A stretch of 64,000 bases of DNA from an uncultured Pirellulaceae bacterium (GTDB lineage Bacteria > Planctomycetota > Planctomycetia > Pirellulales > Pirellulaceae). Below the pieces are notes generated by a model. The model worked only from the letters and a program-made list of their open reading frames with translations, searched no databases and was not told where the DNA came from. How positions within the stretch are numbered: position 1 is the stretch's first letter; each line of letters opens with the position of its first letter. Location of the stretch: NCBI GenBank assembly GCA_938084685.1, contig CALKGE010000001.1:310001-374000 (forward strand), in the 5' to 3' direction. Shown one piece after another: positions 10,072-19,201 of the stretch. Made by a program: the position numbers and the translations under genes.

Positions 10072-11112
10072 ATGTCGGATGAAAACCAATTGAATCACGA
10101 CGGCGATGTACAGGCCGTTGAAGCCTGGGCTACCAAGTGTCAGGACCTGCGAACGGAATTGCAAAAATCAATTATTGGTCAGGACGATGTCATCGAACAG
10201 GTGCTCATTGCTATTCTGGCTCGTGGACATGCGCTGCTGGAGGGTGTCCCCGGGCTGGCCAAGACTCTGATGATTTCTTCGATTGCCGAAGCATTGACGC
10301 TGTCATTTCACCGCATTCAGTTTACGCCTGACCTGATGCCCTCTGATATCACCGGAACGGACGTTCTACGTGAAGATCCTGTAACAAAAGAGCGGGAATA
10401 TTCATTTGTTCAGGGGCCTATTTTTGCAAACATGATTCTGGCAGACGAAATCAACCGTACACCTCCAAAAACGCAGGCTGCCATGCTGGAAGCCATGCAG
10501 GAACGAATCATCTCTGCCGGCGGAAAAACTCATAAATTACCTGCCCCCTTCTTCGTACTGGCAACTCAAAACCCACTGGAACAGGAAGGAACTTATCCCC
10601 TTCCGGAAGCTCAACTTGACCGCTTCCTGCTATATATCAAAGTGGGCTATCCAACAGCGGCAGAAGAATGGGAGATTGCCCGGAAGGTTTCAGCAGGATC
10701 GCTGGGAGGCATTGAGTCCATTATTTCTGCAGAAGAAATCATCGATGCCCAAGCATTAACTCAACGAATGCCGGTCTGTGATCAGGTACTCGGTTATGCT
10801 CATGCCCTGGTTCGAGCAACACGGCCGGGGACTGTCGAAGCACTGGACTTTGTCAATGAGTCTGTAGGCTGGGGCGCTGGTCCTCGTGGGGTACTTTCCC
10901 TGATTTCCTGCGCGAAAGCCCGGGCACTGCTTAAAGGACGGTATCACACCAGCGTCGAAGATGTACAAGCAGTCGTACTTCCTGCACTTCGTCACCGAAT
11001 CGCCCCTAACTATGCCGGAATGGCCGCCGGCCTGAACAGCGAAAAGTTGTTGGAAATGCTCTTGGACGCTGTTCCCGCCGATCAAACGTTTAACGAACCA
11101 GCCGCCGTTTAA
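10072..11112 (+). CDS. MoxR-family AAA+ ATPase
   Basis: 346 residues from the ATG at 10072; the frame is open upstream but that part overlaps the previous gene and is not MoxR-like. Walker A GVPGLAKT is at 58-65, Walker B ILADEIN at 122-128, sensor 1 ATQNP at 164-168, and EAQLDRF follows. These are diagnostic of the MoxR branch of AAA+ ATPases, cytoplasmic chaperones that act on or with vWA proteins. It lies 40 bases after the coiled-coil gene and 18 bases before the DUF58 gene. In many bacteria moxR leads the cluster; here it comes fifth. Confidence 0.95.
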   Translation: MSDENQLNHDGDVQAVEAWATKCQDLRTELQKSIIGQDDVIEQVLIAILARGHALLEGVPGLAKTLMISSIAEALTLSFHRIQFTPDLMPSDITGTDVLREDPVTKEREYSFVQGPIFANMILADEINRTPPKTQAAMLEAMQERIISAGGKTHKLPAPFFVLATQNPLEQEGTYPLPEAQLDRFLLYIKVGYPTAAEEWEIARKVSAGSLGGIESIISAEEIIDAQALTQRMPVCDQVLGYAHALVRATRPGTVEALDFVNESVGWGAGPRGVLSLISCAKARALLKGRYHTSVEDVQAVVLPALRHRIAPNYAGMAAGLNSEKLLEMLLDAVPADQTFNEPAAV

Positions 11113-11130
11113 CTCCTCCTGCTAACGAAG

Positions 11131-12036
11131 ATGTCTTCAGCAATTCTTAACAAGTACATTCGCCCGGAAGTACTGAGTCAACTCAGTCGTTTCAAGGTGA
11201 ATCCCCGACAGCTTGTCGAAGGCAATCTGTCCGGAGCTCATAAGAGTCCATTCCATGGGTTCGCTGTGGAATTTGCGAGTCATCGTGAATATGTCGCTGG
11301 AGACGATCTGAGACATCTTGATTGGAAAGTCTATTTCCGTCATGAACGGCATGTGATCAAACAGTATGAGATGGAGACCAATCTTAATTGTCATCTCGTT
11401 CTCGATGTTTCTGCCTCCATGAGATATGGTGAACAAGATCAGCAAAAACTGCTTTACGGATCTCAAATCGCCACGACACTGGCCTACCTGGTTGTCGAAC
11501 AGTCAGACCGTGTTTCCTTGACCACGTTTGATAACAAATCCCGTGGCTATCTCGCTCCATCAAACAACATGGGCCAGATCATCCGTATGACCGAATCTCT
11601 GGATCAGGTGAAGGCGGTAAATAAAACCAATATCGCCCGCACGCTGGGTGAAGTTTCCGCAAAAATTGGACGGCGAAGTATCGTGGTTGTGATCTCCGAT
11701 TTCTTTGTGGATCTGGAAGATCTGGAAAACGCGATTCAAAGACTTCGATACGATAATCACGAAGTGGTTTTGATGCATGTAATGCATGAGGATGAATTGC
11801 GTTTCGAACTCGATGGCATGGTTCGCTTTATTGGTCTGGAAGACCCTGACCAGCTGTTAACGCGTCCCTATGATATACGCGAGGCTTACTTGGAAGCCGT
11901 GGAGCGGTTTCTTGTTGAATTTCAAAAGCTCTGTGACACCAATCGGTGTGAGTACGTTCTTTGCAATACCAGCAAAGATCTTGGAACAACCTTCGCTCAA
12001 TACCTGCAACGACGGTCGCAGGCTGGTAGATTGTAA
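11131..12036 (+). CDS. DUF58 domain protein (MoxR partner, vWA-like)
   Basis: 301 residues. The DUF58 signature GDDLRHLDWKVYFR is at 57-70, followed by a MIDAS-like DVSAS at 92-96 in a vWA-type fold. Unlike some relatives it has no evident TM segments and is probably cytoplasmic or peripheral. DUF58 genes sit beside moxR in many phyla, and the pair is thought to act with BatA-type vWA membrane proteins. The gene is 18 bases downstream of moxR and is the last member of the cluster. Confidence 0.92.
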   Translation: MSSAILNKYIRPEVLSQLSRFKVNPRQLVEGNLSGAHKSPFHGFAVEFASHREYVAGDDLRHLDWKVYFRHERHVIKQYEMETNLNCHLVLDVSASMRYGEQDQQKLLYGSQIATTLAYLVVEQSDRVSLTTFDNKSRGYLAPSNNMGQIIRMTESLDQVKAVNKTNIARTLGEVSAKIGRRSIVVVISDFFVDLEDLENAIQRLRYDNHEVVLMHVMHEDELRFELDGMVRFIGLEDPDQLLTRPYDIREAYLEAVERFLVEFQKLCDTNRCEYVLCNTSKDLGTTFAQYLQRRSQAGRL

Positions 12037-12100
12037 TTACCTGCTACGATTGCTGGCAGATCCAGTTCCAATACCTGTTCCAAACCCGTTTCACTCTACC

Positions 12101-13543
12101 ATGCGCTCTTCCCTGCTTTTCGCTCTCATCATTCTTCCTGTTACTCTTTGCGCTGCAGATAAACCGAACGTAATCCTTGTGATGGCAGACGACATGGGCT
12201 ATGGCCAGACTGGCTACTATGACCACCCCGTACTCAAGACACCCAATCTCGACACAATGGCATCCAACGGAATACGATTTGATCGTTTCTATGCCGGCGC
12301 ACCAAACTGCTCACCGACTCGTGCCACCGTGCTTACGGGCCGAACCAATGACCGTACTGGAGTGCATAACCATGGTTACGCCATCAATAAACAGGAAAAG
12401 ACTGTGGCTCGGGCTTTCCAAAAAGCCGGCTACTCAACCGCTCACTTCGGCAAGTGGCACTTGAACGGCCTGCGCGGACCGGGAGCCCCTATTTTCCGTG
12501 AAGATGCACACCATCCTGGTCATCTGGGGTTTGACTATTGGCTCAGCGTCACCAATTTCTTCGACATGAATCCAATCCTCAGCCGTAATGGCGTTTGGGA
12601 AGAGCATGGAGGAGACTCGTCTGAAATCGTTGTTAACGAAGCGTTGGATTACATTCGCGGTGAGAACGAAAAGGGTAATCCGGTATTTGTCGTTATCTGG
12701 TACGGTACTCCGCACAGCCCCTTTATGGCCTTTGAGTCTGATGCCAGGGCCTTCAGTGATCTGACCACCGCTTCCAAAAACCACTATGCCGAGTTGGTAG
12801 CGATGGACCGATCTATCGGACACCTCCGCAAAGAACTCCGGGATTTCGGCATGGCCGATGATACCATTCTCTGGTTTAACAGTGATAACGGTGGCCTCCC
12901 TGGGATCAAGCCCGGGACCGTTGGCGAATTAAGAGGATTCAAGAACTCTGTTTACGAGGGAGGGTTGCGAGTACCCGCGGTAGTTGAGTGGCCCGCCCAT
13001 ATCAAACCTCAGATCTCCAGTTTTCCTGCCTGTACCATGGATATTTTCCCAACACTCATCGACTTTGCTGGATTGCCCAAAAACTCTATCAACCGAGTCA
13101 CCGATGGAATGTCCCTGGCTTCTATCATTAACACCAGTCAATCCCGCCGGCCTGCCCCCATTGGATTTCGGCATACCGGTCGTGCGGCCTGGCTGGACAA
13201 CAACTACAAATTAATCACTCTCAAAGTCGGCAGTGGTCAATACGAACTCTATGATCTGGCATCCGACCCCAGAGAACAGAAAAACATTCTCGAACAGGCT
13301 CCTGAAGTCGCCAGCCGAATGATTAAATCGTTTGAAGTCTGGATTGCGTCTGTGGAGGCAAGTCGCATGGGAGCGGACTATGCATCAGGCAAAGTCGATC
13401 CTTTCCCGCGTCCCCAACAAACCGATCTGATGACCCTGCCAGAATACCAAAAGCACTTTGATGAGTGGATTAAGCGGCCCGAGTTCAAACCTTACATCGA
13501 ACGTGAACTAAGACGCCAGGCGAACCTGAAAAAGAAAAAGTAA
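12101..13543 (+). CDS. exported Cys-type sulfatase
   Basis: 480 residues from the ATG at 12101. This start gives a clean signal peptide (MRSSLLFALIILPVTLCAA) and excludes an in-frame extension that overlaps the DUF58 gene. Metal ligands D30-D31 lie in VMADDMGYG, and the formylglycine site C70-SPTR is the Cys-type motif that needs a formylglycine-generating enzyme, not seen in this window. SDNGG later supplies further metal-binding residues. Length and motifs fit alkaline-phosphatase-superfamily arylsulfatases, which planctomycetes carry in large numbers for sulfated polysaccharides. The substrate cannot be told from sequence. It ends 18 bases from the convergent gyrB. Confidence 0.93.
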   Translation: MRSSLLFALIILPVTLCAADKPNVILVMADDMGYGQTGYYDHPVLKTPNLDTMASNGIRFDRFYAGAPNCSPTRATVLTGRTNDRTGVHNHGYAINKQEKTVARAFQKAGYSTAHFGKWHLNGLRGPGAPIFREDAHHPGHLGFDYWLSVTNFFDMNPILSRNGVWEEHGGDSSEIVVNEALDYIRGENEKGNPVFVVIWYGTPHSPFMAFESDARAFSDLTTASKNHYAELVAMDRSIGHLRKELRDFGMADDTILWFNSDNGGLPGIKPGTVGELRGFKNSVYEGGLRVPAVVEWPAHIKPQISSFPACTMDIFPTLIDFAGLPKNSINRVTDGMSLASIINTSQSRRPAPIGFRHTGRAAWLDNNYKLITLKVGSGQYELYDLASDPREQKNILEQAPEVASRMIKSFEVWIASVEASRMGADYASGKVDPFPRPQQTDLMTLPEYQKHFDEWIKRPEFKPYIERELRRQANLKKKK

Positions 13544-13561
13544 CGGTTTCTGACCTGAGTC

Positions 13562-16036
13562 TTAGACGTCCAGATTCTGTACTTCCAGCGCGTGCTTCTC
13601 GATAAACTCGCGCCGCGGTTCAACCTTATCTCCCATCAGAATGCGGAACATTTCATCTGCTGCTGCCAAGTCCTGCATGGTTACTTTAACGAGTGTTCTA
13701 TTCTCAGGGTCGAGTGTCGTTTCGCGCAGCTCTTCGGCATTCATTTCCCCCAGGCCTTTGAAACGAGTGAGCTGCAATCCTTTCTCGCCAGCCGAGCGAA
13801 CCGCAGCGGTTAAGCCTCGCAGATCCTCCAGATGAATGTCCATTTCACCCCGTCGCAGGATATAGCGAGGAATCTCCATTCCAGTCCGTTCCTGTGGGAG
13901 CAAGGCCTGGACATCCAGCCCGTAATCGGTCAGAGCCTTGAGTCCAGCATTGATCGTTCTGACTTCATGGAGTTCGACAACATGGATTACGTTTTCCGGA
14001 GCGATCGTCGCTTCTTCACCATCGACTGGCTCTTCAGTGTCCTCCGGAGTATTAGCTTCAATAAAATCATCTACTTCCGAGCGTTCGGTAAACCAGTGGT
14101 CTCCTGTTCCCTGAAAAACATGAAAGACAGGTAACTTGTTGCTTACCGGATTCAACCGTTCGGCATGCACTCTCAGGTTGATACCTCTGCGTTCCAGGGC
14201 GATCAAAGCGTCTTCAATCTCTGCCAGAGTACGACAGAGATCGTTCATTTTCTCACCCGAAAACTCCTGGCCGTCTTCGGTGATAAAGACAGCATCGGCC
14301 AAACCTTTTTCCAACAGCTGGGCCTTCATTTCGTCTTCACTTTGAACGTAGTAGACTTCTTTGCCCCGACGAACTCTGAAAAGAGGAGGCTGAGCAACAT
14401 ACACGTGCCCACGTTCCACCAGGCTGTGCATTTGACGGTAAAAGAAGCAGAGTAGCAACGTACGAATATGTGAACCATCAACATCCGCATCTGTCATGAT
14501 GATGATCTTGTTATAACGCAGTTTATCCAGTTGCTGGTCGTCGCCAATTCCACTACCAATCGCATTAATCATGCTTTGAACTTCTTCATTGGCGAGTACT
14601 TTATCCACGCGGGATTTATAGGCATTAATAATTTTACCTCGTAAGGGAAGAATCGCCTGATAGTCCTTGAGACGTCCTCCTTCTGCCGATCCACCCGCCG
14701 AATCCCCTTCCACCAGGTACAGTTCACACTTTTCCATATCCTTGCTGATACAGTCTCGCAGCTTCCCTGGCAAACTTCCTCCGCCCAATACGTCCTTACG
14801 CTTGCGCATCAGCTGGCGGGCTTTTTTTGCCGCTTCGCGAGCTTCCATCGCCGTAATACCCTTGTTGACGATAATCCTGGCGTTCTTCGGATTCTCTTCG
14901 AGGTATTTCGTAAACGCGGTGTGGAATGCCGTAGCAATCGCCGATTCGACTTCCCGGTTACCAAGCTTGGTTTTCGTCTGCCCTTCAAACTGTGGATGTG
15001 CTACGCGCGTGGAAATCACTACCGTGATTCCCTCGCGAACATCATCGCCAGAAGGAACATCCTTGGCATCCTTGATGATTTTCTCTTTAACACCGTAGGT
15101 ATTGAGGACGCGAGTCAGAGCTTTGCGGAAACCGGTTTCGTGCGTCCCCCCTTCGTGAGTGTGAATATTGTTCACATAGGAGTGCAGGTGTTCGGAATAG
15201 TCGTTGGTATATTGCAGGGCAATCTCAAAGCCGACGACTGTCCCATCTTCCACTTCCTGTTCACCATTCAGGTAGAAGACATCGGCATGCAGTACATCAC
15301 TAGCTCGATTCAGGTGATGCACAAAGTCAATGATACCGTCTTCATAGCAGTAGAAGTCCTCCTGATCAGATCGCTCGTCGCGTACCTCAATACTGACCCC
15401 CTTATTCAGGAAAGCCAGGTCCTGCAGACGCTTGGCCAGAATATCATACTGAAACTTGGTGGTTTCGAAGATTTCACCATCAGGCTTGAAGGTCACTTTC
15501 GTTCCTGTTTCCGCTGATTTCTCTCCGCGTTTTACTGGCCCAGTGGCGATTCCATATTCATATTCCTGCCGGTAAACAAACCCATCCCGATGAACCTCTG
15601 CTTTGCACCACTGGCTAAGAAAATTCACTACCGTTACGCCGACGCCGTGGAGCCCCCCAGATGTTTGATAGGCCCCCTTATCAAACTTTCCTCCAAACTT
15701 GAGGACAGTCATCACTCCTTCCAGAGTTGAAACTTCACGGTCAAACTCTTCAGTTAGACCTTCGTGAAGTTCCACGGGGATTCCTCGGCCATCATCTTCA
15801 ACAGTCACGCTGCCGTCCGGATTGATAACAACTACAACCTTCGAAGCATGCCCAGCCATCGCTTCGTCGATCGAATTATCGACGACTTCGTAGACTAAAT
15901 GATGCAAGCCACGATTAAAGGTATCACCGATATACATACCAGGGCGTTTACGGACGTGATCACGGTCTGACAAGTGCTGTAAATTTTCGGCGTTATATTC
16001 ACCGTTCGCACCATTCTCGATTTGCTCGTCACTCAT
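13562..16036 (-). CDS. gyrB: DNA gyrase subunit B
   Basis: 824 residues. GHKL ATPase motifs VVDNSIDEA (51-59) and DDGRGIP (81-87) lie in the N-terminal half. Toprim motifs EGDSAGGS (443-450) and DADVDGSH (516-523) follow, and RFKGLGEMN is at 758-766. The roughly 200-residue stretch between the DxD motif and RFKGLGEMN shows that this GyrB carries the Toprim insert found in the longer (E. coli-like) enzymes. With GyrA it introduces negative supercoils. It is the last gene of the dnaA-dnaN-dciA-gyrB series, 42 bases after the DUF721 gene. Confidence 0.98.
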   Translation of the reverse strand: MSDEQIENGANGEYNAENLQHLSDRDHVRKRPGMYIGDTFNRGLHHLVYEVVDNSIDEAMAGHASKVVVVINPDGSVTVEDDGRGIPVELHEGLTEEFDREVSTLEGVMTVLKFGGKFDKGAYQTSGGLHGVGVTVVNFLSQWCKAEVHRDGFVYRQEYEYGIATGPVKRGEKSAETGTKVTFKPDGEIFETTKFQYDILAKRLQDLAFLNKGVSIEVRDERSDQEDFYCYEDGIIDFVHHLNRASDVLHADVFYLNGEQEVEDGTVVGFEIALQYTNDYSEHLHSYVNNIHTHEGGTHETGFRKALTRVLNTYGVKEKIIKDAKDVPSGDDVREGITVVISTRVAHPQFEGQTKTKLGNREVESAIATAFHTAFTKYLEENPKNARIIVNKGITAMEAREAAKKARQLMRKRKDVLGGGSLPGKLRDCISKDMEKCELYLVEGDSAGGSAEGGRLKDYQAILPLRGKIINAYKSRVDKVLANEEVQSMINAIGSGIGDDQQLDKLRYNKIIIMTDADVDGSHIRTLLLCFFYRQMHSLVERGHVYVAQPPLFRVRRGKEVYYVQSEDEMKAQLLEKGLADAVFITEDGQEFSGEKMNDLCRTLAEIEDALIALERRGINLRVHAERLNPVSNKLPVFHVFQGTGDHWFTERSEVDDFIEANTPEDTEEPVDGEEATIAPENVIHVVELHEVRTINAGLKALTDYGLDVQALLPQERTGMEIPRYILRRGEMDIHLEDLRGLTAAVRSAGEKGLQLTRFKGLGEMNAEELRETTLDPENRTLVKVTMQDLAAADEMFRILMGDKVEPRREFIEKHALEVQNLDV

Positions 16037-16078
16037 ATAAGTTCTTTTCTATCTCCAGCTACCGTGTGCCTTATGAAG

Positions 16079-16435
16079 TTAAAAATCCACCACACGTAGC
16101 TTCAGGTCTCTAACCTTAGGGCCATCCAGCTTTTCGTTGAGTTGCTGAATGACTACCTGTTTTTGAAATGTCAATTCCTGCATGACTGCAGAATTCCGGC
16201 AATGGACATCCAATATTCCCCGCCGAATGTTGCCAGCTTTGGTCGCAGACGCCAGCGGTCCAGCAACCTCGCTCCAAATTCTTTCCAGAGAGCTGGCTGC
16301 CTGAACGCGGGCATAACCCGTTTTGGACATCAAGCGACTCAGAATGTTATCAATGCGGGGAGTAAGAGGTACAAACCTCTGCCGCTTGCGTAAATCCTCA
16401 AATCGCTGCTCATCCGGTGTTAAATCTCCCGACAC
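16079..16435 (-). CDS. dciA: DUF721 / DciA-like protein
   Basis: 118 residues. The DUF721 core is visible: WSEVAGPLASATKAGNIRRGILDVHCRNSA, with the Trp and a small-residue loop, then VMQELTF. DciA proteins recruit or load the replicative helicase in bacteria that lack DnaC or DnaI. The gene lies 6 bases after dnaN and 42 before gyrB, where many other bacteria have recF, so the position supports a replication role. Family assignment is firm; the helicase-loading role is inferred from the family. Confidence 0.87.
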   Translation of the reverse strand: MSGDLTPDEQRFEDLRKRQRFVPLTPRIDNILSRLMSKTGYARVQAASSLERIWSEVAGPLASATKAGNIRRGILDVHCRNSAVMQELTFQKQVVIQQLNEKLDGPKVRDLKLRVVDF

Positions 16436-16441
16436 CTATCC

Positions 16442-17557
16442 CTACCGATCTCGCGCCAGCGGCATAATGATATAGGAATAACCATCCTCTGTAGACAGCA
16501 GAACAGCTGCCTGGCCGCCTTCCAGATCAAATGTAAAATTCGCCTCGGAATCCAGCACCCGCAGAAAATGCTCAACGTAGCGATGATCCAGGCTCACAGA
16601 AACTTCACTGCCGCTATAACTAATGGGCATCTCGGTATGACTTTGCCCTCTCTCGGCCGCAGTCGCGTCCATAGCAAGCGTTCCATCACCAAACGTAAAG
16701 GTTATGCCACGACTTTCCTCATTGGCCACAATGGACGCCTGGCGCAATCGTCCGTAAACCGTTCCGGCGGTCAATTCGATCGTAGAACTTTCCGTGCGGT
16801 TGGGGAACACATCCCTCCATTTCGGAAATCGTCCTTCGACCAGTCGAGAAGTCAGAGTGACAGAGTCCGTCTTGAATGCCAGTTGATTGTCACTGGGAAT
16901 TATCAGCACCGTGCTGTCCGGATCTCCCAACGCTCGGGCAATAAGGTTCATTGAGCGAGATGGCACAATCGTGCTAGACTTACCAAGCTGAACGTCCCCG
17001 ACGATTTCCACTGGCCCCTGCATTTTTGCCAGCCGTCGTCCATCCGTTCCTACGGCGATCAGGTTGCTACCTTCCGTCTCTAGAAGAATCCCTCCCAGCG
17101 CATACCGACTGCTTTCATTGTCCGTTGCAAAGATCGTTCGCTTTACCAGCTCGCCCAGCAATCCAGCGGAAACCTGAATACAATTACCTCCTTCAACATT
17201 CTGCACATCTGGAAACTCTTCAGCGTTCTGTGACGGAAGGCTGTAGTTGCTGGAACCACCAGTTACTTTAATTTCTGCTCCATCCACCGCGACCGTCAGC
17301 TGATCATCACTGCTTTCACGGAGAATATTCCCGAACAGATCTACGGGTAATACGATGCTTCCTGGCACCTCAATAGCAACTCCTTCGACAGTCACACGAA
17401 TGCCAACTTCTGTATCTGTGGCCATCAGGATTGCATCCGTTTCCGTTCCAATCATTTTGACGCATTGCAGAACAGGCTTAGGGCTCCGGGAAGGAGCAAC
17501 GGAGGCTGCCGGTTGAAATGCAGCCAACATTTTCTCGCGGTCAAATGTGAATTTCAT
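16442..17557 (-). CDS. dnaN: DNA polymerase III sliding clamp (beta subunit)
   Basis: 371 residues, the usual beta-clamp length, in three repeated clamp folds. It starts MKFTFDREKM and ends with SYIIMPLARDR, the typical C-terminal PMR/L-like tail that helps form the protein-binding cleft. VGTDGRRLA in the middle is a conserved clamp motif. Upstream lies the 321-base gap to dnaA, so transcription may come from dnaA or from its own promoter. Confidence 0.97.
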   Translation of the reverse strand: MKFTFDREKMLAAFQPAASVAPSRSPKPVLQCVKMIGTETDAILMATDTEVGIRVTVEGVAIEVPGSIVLPVDLFGNILRESSDDQLTVAVDGAEIKVTGGSSNYSLPSQNAEEFPDVQNVEGGNCIQVSAGLLGELVKRTIFATDNESSRYALGGILLETEGSNLIAVGTDGRRLAKMQGPVEIVGDVQLGKSSTIVPSRSMNLIARALGDPDSTVLIIPSDNQLAFKTDSVTLTSRLVEGRFPKWRDVFPNRTESSTIELTAGTVYGRLRQASIVANEESRGITFTFGDGTLAMDATAAERGQSHTEMPISYSGSEVSVSLDHRYVEHFLRVLDSEANFTFDLEGGQAAVLLSTEDGYSYIIMPLARDR

Positions 17558-17878
17558 GTCCGATCTTTCGTTTCTTGGTCAGAGATGGATTTAATAATTA
17601 TTTTTTAAATACAGTCGTATTAAAAAGGAGCTCAGTTCAGGTGTCGACAGGCTGAAAAATGGAGTGTCAACGCTCGAAATTTACAGAGTCAAAGGGAAAT
17701 TTGTATACGTGTAAAACGTGTCGAATCAAAGTAAATTCAACGTCCACACATGTCCGATTCAGGCTTGTCGTGTCGAGCAAATTCTGGGTTACCACTTCTG
17801 CATCCAGGATTCTCGACGTCGATCGAGGTTGAATAGACCAGTTTTCCACAAGACTCCATGTTGAATATTGATGTTCAG
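17558..17878. other. dnaA-dnaN intergenic gap, candidate chromosomal origin
   Basis: 321 bases without a credible gene. The dnaN-proximal side has a pure A/T stretch, ttaataattattttttaaat at 17591-17610. GTGTCGA occurs at 17641, 17718 and 17770, with GTGTCAA at 17664, and TGTCGACA at 17642-17649 is palindromic. One near-match to a DnaA box, TTTTCCACA, is at 17842-17850, and the palindrome TCGACGTCGA is at 17813-17822. Place and AT-rich run suit an origin, but there is no cluster of consensus DnaA boxes. Confidence 0.45.
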
Positions 17879-19012
17879 TTAATGTTGGTCTTCTAAGGTA
17901 TATTTGCGCATTAATTTGTCAGCGATTTCTTCTATCGCCAGGCGGATGGAAGCGTCCTGTCCCAGCAGCCTGTCGATCTTTTTGAAAGCATGCATGATTG
18001 TACTGTGATCCCGCTTTCCAAAATACTGGCCAATTTCTCCGAAGCTGGCAGAGGTAAACCGTCGGCACAGGTAAACGGCAATACCACGGGCTCGCACCAC
18101 GTATTGCCTCCGGGAAGTGCTCTTCATGTCGTTGAGGCGTATATTCAAGTGCTTACTAACGATGCCGGCAATTGCTCGGATGTCCGGTCGAGTGGCGGTA
18201 GCCTGTTGTGCAAGCAATTGCTGGATATCTGACTCAGACGATCCTTCACTGAAAGCGACGTCGGCCTTACTGCGGATACGGATCAGCGCCTGGCGAAGCT
18301 TGGGGACGGTATCGTTTTGGAATCCGAGCTGGCTTGAAGGCTTTACCAACGAAGTTCGCGTGTCCGTATCGAGCTTCACACCGTGCTGTTTGGCAAGCTG
18401 CTGCACGAGAATTTCTTTTGCGTCCGGGCCGGGCGGTTTAACTTCGATTTGTAATCCACCCATCAGTCGGCTCGTTAATCGATCGTCGAAGTCTGAAAGG
18501 TGTGTGGGCAATTCAGGAAGGCAAATCACCATCATCTGATCGTTTGCATGATAATGGTCGATGATATTGCATAACATCTGCTGAGCAGCACTTCGTGTTT
18601 TTAACATCTGAAGATCATCGATAACTAACAGGCCTGCACCCAGAAAACGCTGGCGGAAATCATTGATGGAGTGCGTGTAAACAGCTCGGGCATGCATTCG
18701 GGCAAAGTCTGTGCCAGTTGTGTGTAACGTTTTTTGATCGGGATAACGTTGAAACCATTGAGCAATCAAGGTGTGGCTTAGTGCAGATTTGCCGGTGCCT
18801 GGTTGACCATAAAGAACAAGCGGGCTGGCGATCACCTGCTGAGCCAGGACACATTCCAGGGCCTGACGGACAGCGGCATTTTCTTTGCCAAAAATAAACT
18901 GTCCGAGGACATCCTCTGATGTAGAGGAAGAACTGTTTTCGAACAATTCCATCTGCTCTGCGCCAGTAGGCTCCAGGCGCTTGATCGGAATGGCGAAAAT
19001 GCCGTTAGCCAC
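17879..19012 (-). CDS. dnaA: chromosomal replication initiator DnaA, lacking domain I
   Basis: 377 residues from a GTG at 19012; the Shine-Dalgarno match is weak and an ATG at 18952 is an alternative. Walker A GQPGTGKS is at 69-76, Walker B LLVIDDLQ at 128-135, and RLTSRLMGG at 178-186 is the arginine-finger region. The DnaA signature YFGKRDHSTIMHAFKKI (330-346) is the domain IV DNA-binding helix. Only about 35 variable residues precede domain III, so the usual N-terminal domain I (DnaB/DiaA-binding, oligomerising) and linker are missing or reduced. No piece of it can be found upstream. Confidence 0.95.
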   Translation of the reverse strand: MANGIFAIPIKRLEPTGAEQMELFENSSSSTSEDVLGQFIFGKENAAVRQALECVLAQQVIASPLVLYGQPGTGKSALSHTLIAQWFQRYPDQKTLHTTGTDFARMHARAVYTHSINDFRQRFLGAGLLVIDDLQMLKTRSAAQQMLCNIIDHYHANDQMMVICLPELPTHLSDFDDRLTSRLMGGLQIEVKPPGPDAKEILVQQLAKQHGVKLDTDTRTSLVKPSSQLGFQNDTVPKLRQALIRIRSKADVAFSEGSSESDIQQLLAQQATATRPDIRAIAGIVSKHLNIRLNDMKSTSRRQYVVRARGIAVYLCRRFTSASFGEIGQYFGKRDHSTIMHAFKKIDRLLGQDASIRLAIEEIADKLMRKYTLEDQH

Positions 19013-19078
19013 GAAAGATTCCGTTTACAGTAAAAGTCAATTTGACCCTAGAAAAAAAGGCTAAAAAGGCCTGCCCAG

Positions 19079-19105
19079 AGTATAGAAAAGAACGGTAAAT
19101 ACCGT
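19079..19105 (-). promoter_or_regulatory. possible dnaA promoter element with adjacent dyad
   Basis: On the minus strand TATACT (complement of 19079-19084) could be a -10 box about 65 bases before the dnaA start. Seven bases further upstream lies a perfect inverted repeat ACGGTA-AA-TACCGT (19092-19105). No convincing -35 hexamer is seen. This is a candidate operator or promoter only. Confidence 0.25.
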
Positions 19106-19201
19106 CGTCATCACGGCAATTTACAATTCCCCCATTATAGAGTTTTTTGAAGGAGAATACGAGCAGCCCGAAGGGGTTAAATCAACCAAAAAATGAAGCG
19201 A

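Noticed and set aside
14921-15517. 198-codon plus-strand frame inside gyrB
   Set aside because: Fully antisense to a highly conserved part of gyrB and with no protein-like motifs.
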